Assembly (NCBI GenBank): GCA_037179335.1 | Contig: JAKZHN010000006.1 | Span: 1,178,001-1,242,000 of the forward strand | Source: Cyclaneusma minus | Lineage: Eukaryota; Ascomycota; Leotiomycetes; Marthamycetales; Marthamycetaceae | DNA: 64,000 nt | Direction: 5' to 3' | Shown: piece after piece, positions 35,196-46,641 of the stretch | How the letters are laid out: each line of letters opens with the position of its first letter | Numbering within the stretch: the first letter of the stretch is position 1 | The notes under the pieces: generated by a model | The model's input: the letters and a program-made list of their open reading frames with translations, nothing else | Database searches by the model: none | Told to the model about the DNA's origin: nothing | Made by a program: the position numbers and the translations under genes

Positions 35196-35733
35196 TCAGG
35201 TGGCAATGGCATTGTCCGTCTCCATCTCCATGGCCTGGGCCTCCTCCCTCGCCTTCTGGAGCGGACCGTTATCCGTACGCAGACCAATGGCGGCCTCAGC
35301 CTCTTTCTGAGTGTATGCGCCCATCTTCAGATCCTTGAGTCTGTAGTAAATGTTCAGCTAGATGTCCAAGTTATGACATCGCGACTCCCTCCAAATAAGA
35401 ACAGTAATTTCACAAAAGGAATCGTAAGGTAAGCATACCGTCGCTTGTGGGTTTTGCCTTTGCGATGAGTGACCATGTTGCGCTCGCTCTCAAACCATTT
35501 GGCGCATTCGACGCAGTAAAACTCGCCCAAGCCAGGCAAGTCCTCGGCGGCCTTTGTGTTCTTGTACTGGGCGAGGTGTTTGGCATTTCGCATGTCCTCG
35601 ACAATCTGATCGAGATCTCTGTAGACGATGGGAATTAGCGACTGTCGACATCTCGCGCGCACAAAAAGTTCATGAAAACGCACCTGGTCTTGCGCCTCGT
35701 CTTCGTGCGCGTCGTCTTGTTCGGGACACCCAT
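35196..35733 (-). CDS. bud20: Bud20-type C2H2 zinc-finger ribosome export factor
   Basis: Bud20 shuttles with pre-60S ribosomes and helps their export from the nucleus (family knowledge). Exons 35684-35733, 35439-35618 and 35196-35340 (introns of 65 and 98 nt) give 124 residues. The N-terminus is a basic segment (NKTTRTKTRRKTRDLDQIVED). The single finger is YCVECAKWFESERNMVTHRKGKTH with C52, C55, H68 and H74, followed by the family LKDLKMGAYTQKEAEAAIG block and an acidic tail. It is somewhat shorter than the yeast protein, as filamentous versions tend to be. Confidence 0.93.
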
Positions 35734-36825
35734 TGCGAGAGATGTTCCTGAATTCAGCGATGATGTTATGGCCGTTCCGCGCCTCTTCGGCGAGTGAGGG
35801 AAATATTTCGCAGGATTGCAGATGTTGTTCGCCGTGGGGACTGGGGTGGTCTCGGCCGCACCAATAACGTTAAAAATTCGATTTGGTTTGAGTGGGGCCG
35901 GGGCGTATCATATCACATGCGAGATAGAGTACGAATTGGCGTGAAAGTTCAAAGCGCGGAATTCCTCGGACTGGCTTGCGTCAGAGGACCGAGCATCAAT
36001 TTCATCGCAAATTCAAGAACATGAAGCTGGCGCGTGCCTCGGCTGTTGGAGGTGATGGCTTCTGAATACATGTAGTCGAAAAGCATTTAGGAATGTCGAA
36101 AATAATAGTATATATACAAATTTACCTGTGACTGTGACTGTGAGAGACAAAACAGCTTCAGTGTTGTAAACCATCCTACATGTAGAACTATTGTAGAACC
36201 TAGGGAGCACGATGCCGTCATGTGCCATGGATGGAAGTGAGGGTGCCAAGCTTGAATTCTTTGGTTCGGTAAAAATGCATGATGTTCTACTGCATTTGAA
36301 TCCTCCATGACCTCACGAGAATACAGCCATGATGCTAGTGATGTGGTGTTTTCACTGTAGTAAGAGTTGCTCAGTAGTGATACTGAATTTTATATGCTAA
36401 TATCAATGTTAAATTTTAATATAATTTTTCAACGTAGGTATGTGCTGAAACGGCCTTTTAGACACATCCTGATATTGGAGCTATTCCCAGATTGGTTTTA
36501 TAGTATCTGAATTTGATTCACTTGAAATTGTTCCTCGTGAAGGTCAAGGAGGGAACTCGTCCAATCTCCAGGCCAGGCTCTCAAGTGGAGCATAAGTGCA
36601 AGTTTTGCTCCGGCACAGGTTTAGCTGAAAGCGTTGTCGACAGACCAATCAAAGAGCTCGCTTTTCGCTGTACTCAGCTTTTCCCGCGGCTGCGTTCTGC
36701 CGAGAGCTCGAGAGCCGTGCACTTTTCGCTCCTCTCCAATCTTCCTCTCCCTCCTCCTCCGCCCTCCCACCATATCCACCTAGTACCGAGGCAGTACCCA
36801 GTTGCCGACCACTGTCTTCAACACC
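35734..36825. other. divergent intergenic region bud20/aco1
   Basis: About 1.1 kb: Bud20 promoter at left, an AT-rich middle (36340-36520), and the aconitase promoter and leader at right. No gene seen. Confidence 0.5.
36728..36770 (+). promoter_or_regulatory. CT-rich tract upstream of aconitase
   Basis: A nearly continuous pyrimidine run ends about 55 nt before the ATG. Such tracts are common near transcription starts of strongly expressed fungal genes. Role inferred. Confidence 0.5.
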
Positions 36826-39800
36826 ATGGCATCACGACAGCTCATGGGCGCCATCCAGCGCCGGGCAATCGCCCAGCTGGGCATGCGAAGGACCATGGCG
36901 ACCGTCTCCGACTCTCCCCTCGATAAGAAGGTCAAGCAGAACAACTGGGAGGCCAACAACTTCATCAACTACAAGAAGATGTCGGAGAACCTTCAGATTG
37001 TTCGCCAACGTCTCAACCGCCCTCTTACCTACGCCGAGAAGATTCTTTACTCCCATCTTGACGACCCGCACGGCCAGGAAATCGAGCGAGGAGTCTCCTA
37101 CTTGAAGCTTCGCCCCGACCGCGTGGCTTGTCAAGATGCCACTGCTCAGATGGCAATCCTCCAATTCATGTCCGCAGGCATGCCCTCGGTCGCCAACCCC
37201 ACTACTGTCCACTGCGATCACTTGATCGAAGCTCAAGTTGGCGGCGAAAAGGATCTTGCCCGTGCTACCGACATTAACAAGGAGGTCTACGATTTCCTGT
37301 CTTCTTCCTGCGCCAAATACAACATCGGTTTCTGGAAGCCCGGCTCTGGAATTATCCACCAGATTCTTCTCGAGAACTACGCTTTCCCCGGTGGTCTTCT
37401 TATCGGTACCGATTCTCACACTCCCAACGCTGGTGGTCTTGGCATGTGCGCTATTGGTGTTGGTGGTGCGGATGCCGTCGACGTTATGGCCAACCTCCCT
37501 TGGGAGCTCAAGGCTCCTAAGGTCATTGGTGTCAGGCTTACTGGAAAGATGTCTGGCTGGACTGCACCAAAGGATATCATTCTCAAGGTGGCTGGCATAC
37601 TTTCTGTCAAGGGAGGAACGGGTGCGATCGTCGAATACCACGGCCCTGGTGTCGATGGTGTCTCTGCCACTGGTATGGGAACGATCTGTAACATGGTATG
37701 TATCTTGTGTTTGCCCTCCTCTGCTTGTCCAGTTGCTCTCGAGTGTCGAGTCTGCCACGCCTCGAGAAAAATTTCCAAGCTGGCCCAAACTTCCCCCAAA
37801 CCTCCCCAAATCTTCACCAAATACTCTACAACCTCTCTAGAACGTCTGCTAACCTCTCTGGACGTGTAGGGCGCGGAGGTGGGGGCCACTACGGTAAAAA
37901 AAAAATCTTTTTAATAAAAAAAAAACCCTCCCTGTTTGATGCCAGAAACTGACTTGAGACAAGTCTCTTTTCCCGTTCAATGACAGCATGTATGACTACC
38001 TTGCTGCCACGAAGCGCAAGGACATCGGAGACTTCGCTCGCGCCTATGCTCACGACCTTCGCGAGGATGAAGGAGCTGAGTACGACGAGCTCATTGAGAT
38101 CAACCTGTCGGAGCTCGAGCCGCACATCAATGGTCCCTTCACGCCTGACTTGGCTACGCCCATCAGCAAGTTCAAGGAAGCTGTCAAGGAGAACAACTGG
38201 CCCGAGGAACTCAAGGTGTAAGTAACAACTGTAGCACTTCACGAGTTCTAAAGCTAATTCTGGACAGCGGCTTAATAGGTTCCTGTACTAACAGCTCGTA
38301 CGAAGTAAATTTTCACTCCCTAACAGTTTAAAACCTCCCAGTAACTAACGACATCCCCCACAGGACATGTCCCGCGCCGCCTCCATCGCTCGCGATGCCA
38401 TGAATCACGGTCTGAAGGCCAAGTCACTCTTCACGGTCACGCCTGGTTCGGAGCAGGTGCGTGCCACCATTGAAAGAGATGGACAGCTCCAGACCTTTGA
38501 GGAATTTGGCGGCATGGTTCTTGCTAACGCCTGTGGTCCTTGCATTGGTACGTGGAGAATTTCCCATTTCCGCCCCGTTCATTCTTCCGGCACGACTCCT
38601 GAAGTATCATGACCACTCTTGATTACTTGAACTGTTCCTAATGATCTGGAATAATCCAAGTTGCTTGGATTATTTCGAGTTGCTCGGATTATTTCAAGTT
38701 GCTCGGATTATTTCAAGTTACTGGGATCATCTCAAGTGACTTGGATTATCCCCAGATACTTGGAATACCTCAGGTTACTTGGAATATCCCGGGTTACTTG
38801 GAATATTCCAAGTTACTTGGATTATCCCAAGTTATTATGATCATTCCAGAAGGATTTCTTGCTTGAGTGTCTTGAGACAAGCAAGAATTGCTGCTGACTT
38901 ATATGAACAGGCCAATGGGACCGTAAGGACGTCAAGAAGGGCGAGAAAAACTCCATCCTCTCTTCCTACAACCGCAACTTCACCGGCCGTAATGACGCTA
39001 ACCCTGCGACTCATTCGTTTGTGACTTCTCCTGATTTGGTCACAGCCATGTCAGTAGCTGGTACTCTTCTGTTCAATCCCCTCACCGACAAGCTCAAGGA
39101 CAAGGACGGTAACGAGTTTTTGCTGTCTCCTCCCACCGGCGATGGTCTTCCTGCTCGCGGATATGATCCCGGTCAAGACACTTACCAGGCGCCTCCTGAG
39201 GATCGCTCATCTGTGTCCGTTGCTGTCTCGCCTACCAGCGACCGTCTTCAAGTTCTCGAGCCCTTCAATGCGTGGGACGGAAAGGACAAGCTCGACTTGC
39301 CCATCTTGATCAAGTGCCAGGGCAAGACTACCACTGATCACATCTCGTAAGTTGCATGTCTGGGTCCTTCATCACTATCTCTAGCTAACTTCTCGCAGAA
39401 TGGCTGGGCCCTGGCTCGCGTATAGGGGTCATCTCGATGTAAAAATCCCTCGCAATGATATCAAGGTCGTGTTTTGAGACTGACTGCTTTTGAACAGAAC
39501 ATCTCCAACAATATGTTGATCGGTGCGATTAACTCGGAGAATAACGAGGTCAACAAGGTCAAGAACTTCACGACCGGCGAGTACGATGCTGTCCCAGCTA
39601 CTGCCAGGGACTACAAGAGCAAAGGCATTCAATGGGTCGTCATCGGTGACTGGAACTACGGCGAGGGATCCTCCCGAGAGCATGCCGCCTTGGAGCCCAG
39701 ACATCTTGGAGGCTGCGCTATCATCGTCAAGTCGTTCGCTCGTATCCATGAGACCAACTTGAAGAAGCAGGGTATGCTTCCTCTCACCTTCTCCAACCCC

Positions 39801-40056
39801 GAGGATTACGACAAGATTCAACCCGACGACAAGGTATGTCATCCATATCTAGCATCCAAATCTGATTTTTCGCTAACCTTCCTAGATTGACCTGATGTGC
39901 ACTGAGCTCGAGGTTGGCAAGCCTCTGACCATGAAGGTTCACCCCAAGAACGGTGAGACTTTCGAGGTCAAGCTTTCGCACACATTCAACGCACCCCAAA
40001 TCGAGTGGTTCAAGAACGGCAGTGCTCTCAACACGATGGCCAAGGCTCACTCGTGA
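36826..40056 (+). CDS. aco1: aconitate hydratase, mitochondrial (aconitase)
   Basis: TCA-cycle enzyme interconverting citrate and isocitrate with a [4Fe-4S] cluster. Nine exons: 36826-37695, 37870-37893, 37964-38217, 38268-38304, 38364-38547, 38911-39346, 39399-39438, 39498-39833, 39886-40056. They give 783 residues with every junction in phase. Seen: a presequence (MASRQLMGAIQRRAIAQL...), substrate motifs FPGGLLIGTDSHTPNAGGLG and the cluster ligands C389 (GSCTNSS), C452 and C455 (ANACGPCIG). All three are shifted by seven from the yeast numbering. The swivel domain contains GDWNYGEGSSREHAALEPR. Two exons are tiny (24 and 37 nt). Intron 2 carries A10-type homopolymers, and intron 5 (363 nt) is largely a 19-bp tandem repeat. 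The ATG at 36826 has a good context; the upstream frame starts at a non-ATG codon. Confidence 0.97.
38629..38837. repeat. 19-bp tandem array inside aconitase intron 5 (best preserved locus 6)
   Basis: Ten uninterrupted units of exactly 19 nt occupy 38648-38837, preceded by a diverged eleventh (38629-38647). Consensus GGAWTATYCCAAGTTACTT; the unit at 38800-38818 has the perfect palindrome GGAATATTCC. The array fills over half of the 363-nt intron. Confidence 0.93.
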
Positions 40057-40754
40057 GTATGACTTGGGGACGGGAGCGAGGAGCGTTTCACGGGGTTATG
40101 GACTTATTATCATGAGGGCACAGCACCACGGGAATTGGGTGGCTTTGCTTCGTACACTGTATAGTTGGGTTGCTTGCAATTTTATGGTTTACTCGTCTTG
40201 TCTGGTGATATCCGTACCGCATTCGGGACGTGATGGATAAACACTTGGTGGCGCGTAACCTTGCCCTGGCATGCATGCTCATGGCCTTTTGACTTCCAAT
40301 TTTCCGAGATTTACGGACTTGCAAATCAAGCGTAATCAGAGGCATGAAGCATGAAGCCAGAAGCCAGAGAAAGATTCTAGGTAAACGACATCAAAATTCG
40401 CCGAGCCGAGTTCGATTTGCCAGCCTCGCGAGCCTCGTGATGTCAGTGTCCTTAGCCTCGCGTGTTCATAAAAAGTTCCGGCAACGGCAACTTTAAAATT
40501 ACTTGCACAGACTGTCCCCAGAAGCGACAAGTCTTCCTTTCCCATAAGCATGATCTCACGGCCTCGAATTACCTTTTAAACAGCATCAATTCCCTGCGGA
40601 ATGCGCACACGGCCTGCCTCGACTGAACCCGAACCTCCCTTCTAAGCCGTGCCACTCCAGACCAGCTGCGCCAAATCCGAGTCCACCCCTTTCGCGACCC
40701 CGGCTTCGAACGGCCACGGTTGGAAGGACGAGGTAGCTGGCGCAATCCGCAGCC
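40057..40754. other. intergenic region aco1/rhomboid
   Basis: About 700 bp with the aconitase 3' end and the rhomboid promoter; no gene seen. Confidence 0.5.
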
Positions 40755-41812
40755 ATGGCATCGAGCGCGGCACCTCAATTCAGCGTTACGAGGATCCGGT
40801 CGTATGTGTTCAGACTGCCGCTGTTCACGCGCATTGTGATCCTGCTGGTGGTGGTCGCGTGGTTTGCGAATCTGCAATCGGCCTGGGATTTGCAGCAATG
40901 GGGGGCGCTGATTCCGAAGGAGACGGGGATTAGTACTTGTGAGTTGGCCCCGGCCAGTGTCTTGCGCATCGTTGAGTGCAGGAGTTGTGGGAGCTAGAAG
41001 TTGTGGAAGTTACGGGATTGAGGCTGACACTTGGTTGTGCGAATAGTGTACCGGACAAATACGTTTCCCATAATCCACGTTGGATTTCTACATGCATTCT
41101 TGAATGTATTGGCGCTTACGCCGCTGATGGAGCGGTTTGAGGCCGAATATGGGACTTTGACCAGCTTGGCGCTGTTCTTTGGACGTAAGAGAGTCCTCTC
41201 TCTCGATTACTGCCAGGAGAAAATGCTAATGGTTGGAAATATAGCGCTATCAACAATTCCTGCGGTCATCTACGTGCTATTCGAAAACTACATCTTGGGG
41301 AGGAACACTGCTGTAGTAGGGGCCAGCATATGGGTGTTTACGCTACTTGCGATCGAGGCCATCAAGACGTACCGTGTGAACCCCCATTTTGTGATCGGCG
41401 ATGTACAGATTCCGACCTGGATATCGCCTCTGGTGCTGTTGGTCTTTGTGACTTTCTTGGTGCCGAATACTAGCTTCCTGGGGCATCTCTGTGGGCTTGC
41501 AGTTGGATATTTGTGTAAGTTATACAGTTTCCGCCGACATTCTAACCGATGGGGTTGTTCTGGAACATGTACTGACCAAAAACAGTTGGATTGGGCTATC
41601 TGAGCTTCCTCAAGCCTCCAGAGAAGGTGTTGAGGTGGGTAGAGGGAAAGATGAACCTTTTGGGACGTCTGCCGCATTATGTGAGCGTGGATCAGAAGAC
41701 GTATGGCAGGTATGGCGTTTTACCAACCACGGCGCCAACGCTCCCAGCGGAGACAGCTGCAGCTGTGCCATTGCAGACATACTCTGGGAGCACGCAGAGG
41801 CTCGGTCCGTGA
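40755..41812 (+). CDS. rbd2: Rhomboid intramembrane protease (Rbd2-like)
   Basis: Polytopic serine protease of the Golgi/secretory rhomboid type. Exons 40755-40938, 41047-41184, 41245-41514 and 41586-41812 give 272 residues. Seen: a first membrane helix (FTRIVILLVVVAWFANLQSAW), the STLYRTNTFPIIHVGFLHAFLN block typical of Rbd2 (split over a junction), the presumed catalytic serine in VVGASIW (S135) and histidine in FLGHLCGLAVGY (H188), then a soluble Pro/Thr-rich tail. The serine motif is GASI rather than the textbook GxSG, which is worth a look but may still be active. In fission yeast and Aspergillus, Rbd2/RbdB acts in SREBP processing; a similar role is only inferred here. Confidence 0.9.
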
Positions 41813-42359
41813 GGCCGTGCGAACCGCATGATGTCTTTTCTGTATAAACCTGTACAGCATTGGGCGGAGTACTGGGGCAATGGGATGGGTTATATGAAGC
41901 ACTAATGATGGGGTGCATAGAACATATGCTTGAAGCTTTCGTGGATCTTGAATCAAAGGGCTTGAAAGATAAGAGCGCTCTGATGCGAGAACATTCGCAA
42001 GGGCCGAGTCTTATTTACTCAAGGTCTTCCCCCGACCCGTCTCAAATTTCTCGGTTTCGCAAGACACTGTCACTGACTATTATTGCCTCGGTTGAAGTCG
42101 TATATATGTGGGTTCTTGAGTGATTTTATGGTTCGGAAGCTTGCCTGTAAACCTAGTGCGGTATCGACACTGCAGAGTAAATTCAGAATTGGTAAATTTC
42201 CACGGGACTAGAAAATATCCGTTTCATGTGTTCTGTTGCAATAGTGGGCAGTGATGTTTTATGTAGCTCTCAATCGGCTCATCAAATGCAGGTACAAAGC
42301 ACAGCTTCAGCCTCGTCGCGGCCTCACCATCGCAAACCCGTCGTGAGGTTTGGGCAGCT
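41813..42359. other. intergenic region rhomboid/gaa1
   Basis: About 550 bp; may hold the true first exon of Gaa1, which I could not fix. Confidence 0.4.
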
Positions 42360-44489
42360 ATGGACGACAGTTACGCCGACCCTCTCTCTATTGTATAATA
42401 ATGGCACTGATATGGAAGTAGTATCCCCGATAAGCAATTGGCCCACCAGCTAACAAGAAAACAGCTTCCCTCGCCCTCTTGCGCAACGATCCGCGGATAT
42501 TCAAGCTTCCTCCCTACCTGTCCTTCCTCTGTGTCATTGTCGGCATAGCATGGCTCCTAATCCTACCCCTGGACGAATACTGCCGCCGAACCTACATCTC
42601 CGAAAACGCCCTGCTTCCGGGGCAGGTTCACACGTACTTTGCCGGTAGTGATCAGAATGTCTTTCGCGCCTACAAACACGAGGTGGAAGCTTTGGCCGAG
42701 GAGAGCAATACTATGTACGAAGAGCAGTGGTGATTCTACTACAAATACATGGAAGTGAAGCTGACGGACTGGCAGAGTGAATGACAAACTCGAGGAGATC
42801 CTGAGAGCCGCAGGGCTTAAAGTTGCGCGGCAAGCATACGAGTACCAGTCTTCGGGTATTACATACAGCGGAGAGAATATATATGCAATTCTGCATGCGC
42901 CGAGAGGAGATGCTACCGAAGCAATCGTCCTTGTCAGTGCGTGGAAGAATATGGATGGCTTGTTAAACCGCAGCGGTGTTCCTCTGATCCTTACACTTGC
43001 TCGATACTTCAGCCGCTGGTCTCTGTGGTCCAAGGATATCATATTTTTGATCACGGCGGATTCCCGAGCTGGGCCTCAAGCCTGGGTAGATGCATATCAC
43101 GATGCTCATTCAGACTCAAGGATTGCATCTCTCCCACTGAAAAGCGGTGCGCTGCAAGGAGCAATTGTGATTGACTACCCCTTCGACCACCGTTTCGAAT
43201 CACTCCATATTGTCTATGATGGGATCAATGGCCAGCTCCCGAATCTGGACTTACTCAACACCGTGACGGATATCGCCAGTCATCACATGGGTGTTCGAAC
43301 ATCTCTACAGAAGATGTGGAAGCACACAGATAGCTACAAAGACCGTCTACATACCATGTTGAAAGGCATGTTAAGTCAGGGGCTCGGCCATGCTTCCGGC
43401 CCTCACAGCAGCTTCATACCCTACCACGTCGATGCTATCACGCTTCAGCCGTATGGCGAAGGCTGGCAAGATGAGATGGCCATGGGCCGTATCATCGAAA
43501 GCACCTTCAGAAGTCTGAACAACCTGCTCGAGCATTTACACCAGAGCTTCTTCTTCTACCTGCTCATGCACGTCGAGCGTTTTGTGAGTATAGGCACATA
43601 TCTACCCAGTGCTATGTTGGTGGCCATCAACTTTAGCATCATGGCTATTGCACTATGGGTAGAAAGCGGCCGTCCCGCCCCATCAGAGGCAAGCGCTTCA
43701 ATCACCGAGCCGGATGAGAAGCAACCCATGGAAATGGTCGACGTCAACGGAGCAAAAGCTCTGATTTCGCAAGGAGCTTTGCGGACTGAGGAGAGGGATC
43801 TTTTTCTCCCTCTCGCTGTCGTCTTAGGCGCGCAATTCCTGGGTCTCTTGCCCCTTTACGTCTTCAACCACTTGCCCGAAAAGGTATTTTCCCCTATTCC
43901 CCTATTCCCAGATTCTAGTCCTTATACAGCTGCACCCCTTTCCCCCAAGAATCGAATACTGACAAGCACCCCAAAGCTCCTCGCCCCAACATTCGCGGTC
44001 TTCACTGCCCTCAACACCATCCTCCCCTTCGCCATCTCCCGCCTCCTATCCACCTCCTTCCGTCCCACCACCCAGCAATACATCCTCACCAAATCCTTCT
44101 CACTCCTCCTGCTCGGCATGTTTCTTTCGTCCCTCGCAACCCTAAACTTCTCGCTCTCCTTCCTCATTGGCCTGCTCACTGCCCCTCTAACCTACGTACA
44201 CCCCTTACCGCGCCGACCTATCCTGGCCAAGGGATTAGCAATTCTGCTAAACGGCCTGGCGCCTACTGTGGTGCTCTATGTCGGTTGTCTGTATTGGGGG
44301 ATTGAGGTTGAGGAGGTGTTGAGGGATGCGGCGTTTGGCTGGGATGTTTGGGGACTGACGACGCCGGTTGTTGTTTGGTGTGTGTGGTGGCCGGCGTGGG
44401 TCACGGCGTCTGTTATTTTGCTTGGGGTGCCTAGAGAGAAGAGTGAGAGGGTGTCTAAAGGGGGAAAGACGGTTGAAATGAAAAATTAG
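42360..44489 (+). CDS. gaa1: GPI transamidase subunit Gaa1
   Basis: Gaa1 is part of the endoplasmic reticulum complex that attaches GPI anchors to proteins; GH72 in this window would be a client. Clear exons: 42465-42714 and 42776-44489. Seen: RNDPRIFKLPPYLSFLC plus first membrane helix (VIVGIAWLLILPLDEY), YISENALLPGQVHTYF, NVFRAYKHEVEAL, the M28-like luminal domain (LVSAWKN, ITADSRAGPQAWVDAYHD) and about six C-terminal membrane helices. The acceptor at 42464 (CTAAC branch, ACAG) shows that a 5' exon exists. The only in-phase nearby candidate is a 10-nt exon, ATGGACGACA (42360-42369), with a poor donor, so the start is unsure. A 93-nt in-frame segment, 43884-43976 (GTATTT...AAAG), could be an extra intron, since it reads as Pro/Ser-rich sequence. 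Confidence 0.85.
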
Positions 44490-45444
44490 GTGCAGAGTAA
44501 TGATTCTCAAGTACAAAGGAACTTTTCTAATTTGAATTTCTGCCTCGCAGTCACACTCATGTTTCAGCTGAGATATGTCAGGGGGAGTGAAGGGTAACAC
44601 TCTGGTAGAGGGTGCAACGTCCGAGAATTTTACAGAGCCAGATATACGTAAAGGGGTGAGCTAATCCCGGCTGGCGTTTTGAAATCAAGGATAAGCTAAG
44701 CTCAATCGCTGCCCTATCTCCAGATCCCAATAGTTACATGTTCTTGATTCATCAAGAATACCTTATTCTTAGTCACTAGAGGTGTTCCTAATCCCTGGGA
44801 TATTCATAATCCTTAAACATATCCCTAATCACTGGGGATTTCCTAATGATTAAAGGGGCCGTAGGTAGGCACAGGGTGAGGACTTTGTGGGGGTGGTGCC
44901 TGCAAGACATACCGACCGGCAAGATGTTTTTGCGCTTTATAGTTATGTTTATATTTAAGCTGCGGTGGCCCAGTCACGTTTACTCATTTAGCATGTCCTG
45001 GATCTCAAAGCTCCATAAGGGATTTGGCTCACACCTACATAGATCGACATGACCACTGTCCTTGCAACTAAAGAGCCGGTTAGCTCGACGGTACGAGGCT
45101 CACTCGTGGAAGGGCTGGACTTGACTCGCCAGGGCGATCCTCCTCCCCAAGGGTTCTCGTGGAAATATGGGTATGGGTGGGGCGTCGATGGCCAGCAGGA
45201 ACCTCACCGGCTAAAGGAACCGCTGCTCATGTTCGTCTTCACTTTACCCGTACAATTGCACAAATGCTACATTCTTGTCAATGCAAGTGTTCCATGAAAC
45301 GGGTGCGAAATGCTTTTGATAGTGTGCAACGAGAATGATCAGCATGTATTAGGCTCGATGCCCCTGAGCCTCTAGAATACAAGCAAAATCTAGTAGAATA
45401 CGAGGTGCCGAGCGCAAACTCCCCGGCGCCCCCTTGATGTCCAC
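44490..45444. other. convergent intergenic region gaa1/rpn9 with a 19-bp repeat locus
   Basis: About 950 bp. Besides the repeat at 44779-44852 there is a frame at 45049-45297 (82 residues) starting in a fair context. It has no domain and runs toward the Rpn9 3' end, so I do not call it. Confidence 0.5.
44779..44852. repeat. 19-bp degenerate tandem array, locus 7
   Basis: Units 44779-44797 (GAGGTGTTCCTAATCCCTG), 44798-44816 (GGATATTCATAATCCTTAA), 44817-44835 (ACATATCCCTAATCACTGG) and a partial fourth, in strict 19-nt phase. Confidence 0.72.
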
Positions 45445-46641
45445 CTATGCAGCCCAGACGTCCTGACCGACCGTCTCGATCCAGTTGCCTAACGAGTTGA
45501 CACTCGAATCCCACTCCTGAAGCCTGACCCTCATGCCCTTAATCTGCTCCATATCCAACACCTTAGGCTGCACCCAGTTGATCCGCGCAATTTCGTCCAC
45601 CTGGTCGATACTGCCTCTCAGTAAACCCAGACTCAGCGCCTTCATGATCAGATGCTCGATCTCATCGGGCCGCACCTTCGTCTCCTCGGAGATCGTCTGG
45701 AACGACATGGCGCGGTCGTGGGGTGGGCGTCGGAAAACGGCTTCCGTGAGTGCGGCGAGATAGATCTTTTCCCGCAGACCGTCTTTGTGTTGCTTGAGCA
45801 GGGGGTTCTGCTCAACGTGGTTGGAGAGGCGGTCATAGGCTACCAGATCGCCGCGGTTGAAGGCAAAGAGGAGATCGTAGAGCCAGGCGTCGTCTTTGCC
45901 TTTGATAGCACCCAGGATAGGGTGGAGGAGAAGTTCACCGAAATTGTAGATTGAGTTTGAGACGAGGGCGGCGAGACTGAGGTCATAGGCTCGGCTTCTA
46001 CGTTCAGCGGGCGTAAGGTCTTCCAATTCGATACAGGCAAGATAGAGGAGCGCGTTTCGGTAGTAGGACGCGAATTCTAGCTTGGCCTATCCATCACGTT
46101 AGCATTGATTCCTGCTATATGGGTCAGGTATGCACACCTGATAGTACTCAGCATTCGCCTTATAAAAGCTAGCGAATACGATATTCTCCACTGAGTCAAA
46201 GTTGTCAAGAATACTCTCGGCAGCATCCAAGTCTTTCCTTGCGCCGTCCAAGTCCTTCAGCTCCAGCTTCACGGTAGCCACTGCAACGGTCGCGTATACG
46301 TAGGCATCTTGAGAGTTGGGGTTGTTGACTTTGGTTGCCACAGAGGTGAGGAACGACAAGCGCTCTTGGCTGTCTCTGCACTGACTTGCTGCACTGAGGG
46401 CAAGAGTGACGAGCTTGAGTTGGTTGATCTTGTCGGCAAAGGTGAGGATGAAGGACTTGTAGATTGGGAGCCTTTGTTTGGCGCTCTCTGGGTGGTTGAA
46501 GAAGGTGATGAGCGAGTCGGTCAACTGATGCCACAGCTTCCTCTCCCAGTAGTCTTCGAAGGAGAGGAACAGGTGCTGAAGCTCAGCGGGAGCATCATCG
46601 CGCTGCTCGGCGAGGAAGTCGGGGATCGTATCCACGTTCAT
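45445..46641 (-). CDS. rpn9: 26S proteasome lid subunit Rpn9 (PCI domain)
   Basis: Scaffold subunit of the proteasome regulatory lid. Exons 46138-46641 and 45445-46086 (51-nt intron) give 381 residues, the family length. Seen: an N-terminal helical-repeat region (FLSFEDYWERKLWHQLTDSL), the junction block EYYQAKLEFASYYRNALLYL, and the C-terminal PCI/winged-helix region (about 190-355). The latter includes LLLHPILGAIKG, FNRGDLVAYDRL, REKIYLAALTEAVFRRP and RINWVQPKVLDMEQI. The start is MNVDTIPDFLAEQ at 46641; the longer frame from 46692 is unlike the family. It is divergent from the complex I gene. Confidence 0.95.

Noticed and set aside
36832..37809. 325-residue minus-strand frame opposite aconitase
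   Set aside because: Antisense to conserved aconitase exon 1.
45064..45165. tRNA-like A-box (TTAGCTCGACGGT) and a GGGTTCTCG motif
   Set aside because: No complete cloverleaf could be drawn; the D and anticodon stems do not pair.
45049..45297. 82-residue frame starting MTTVLATKEPVSS
   Set aside because: Fair start context, but no homology signal by eye and close to the Rpn9 3' end; evidence is insufficient.
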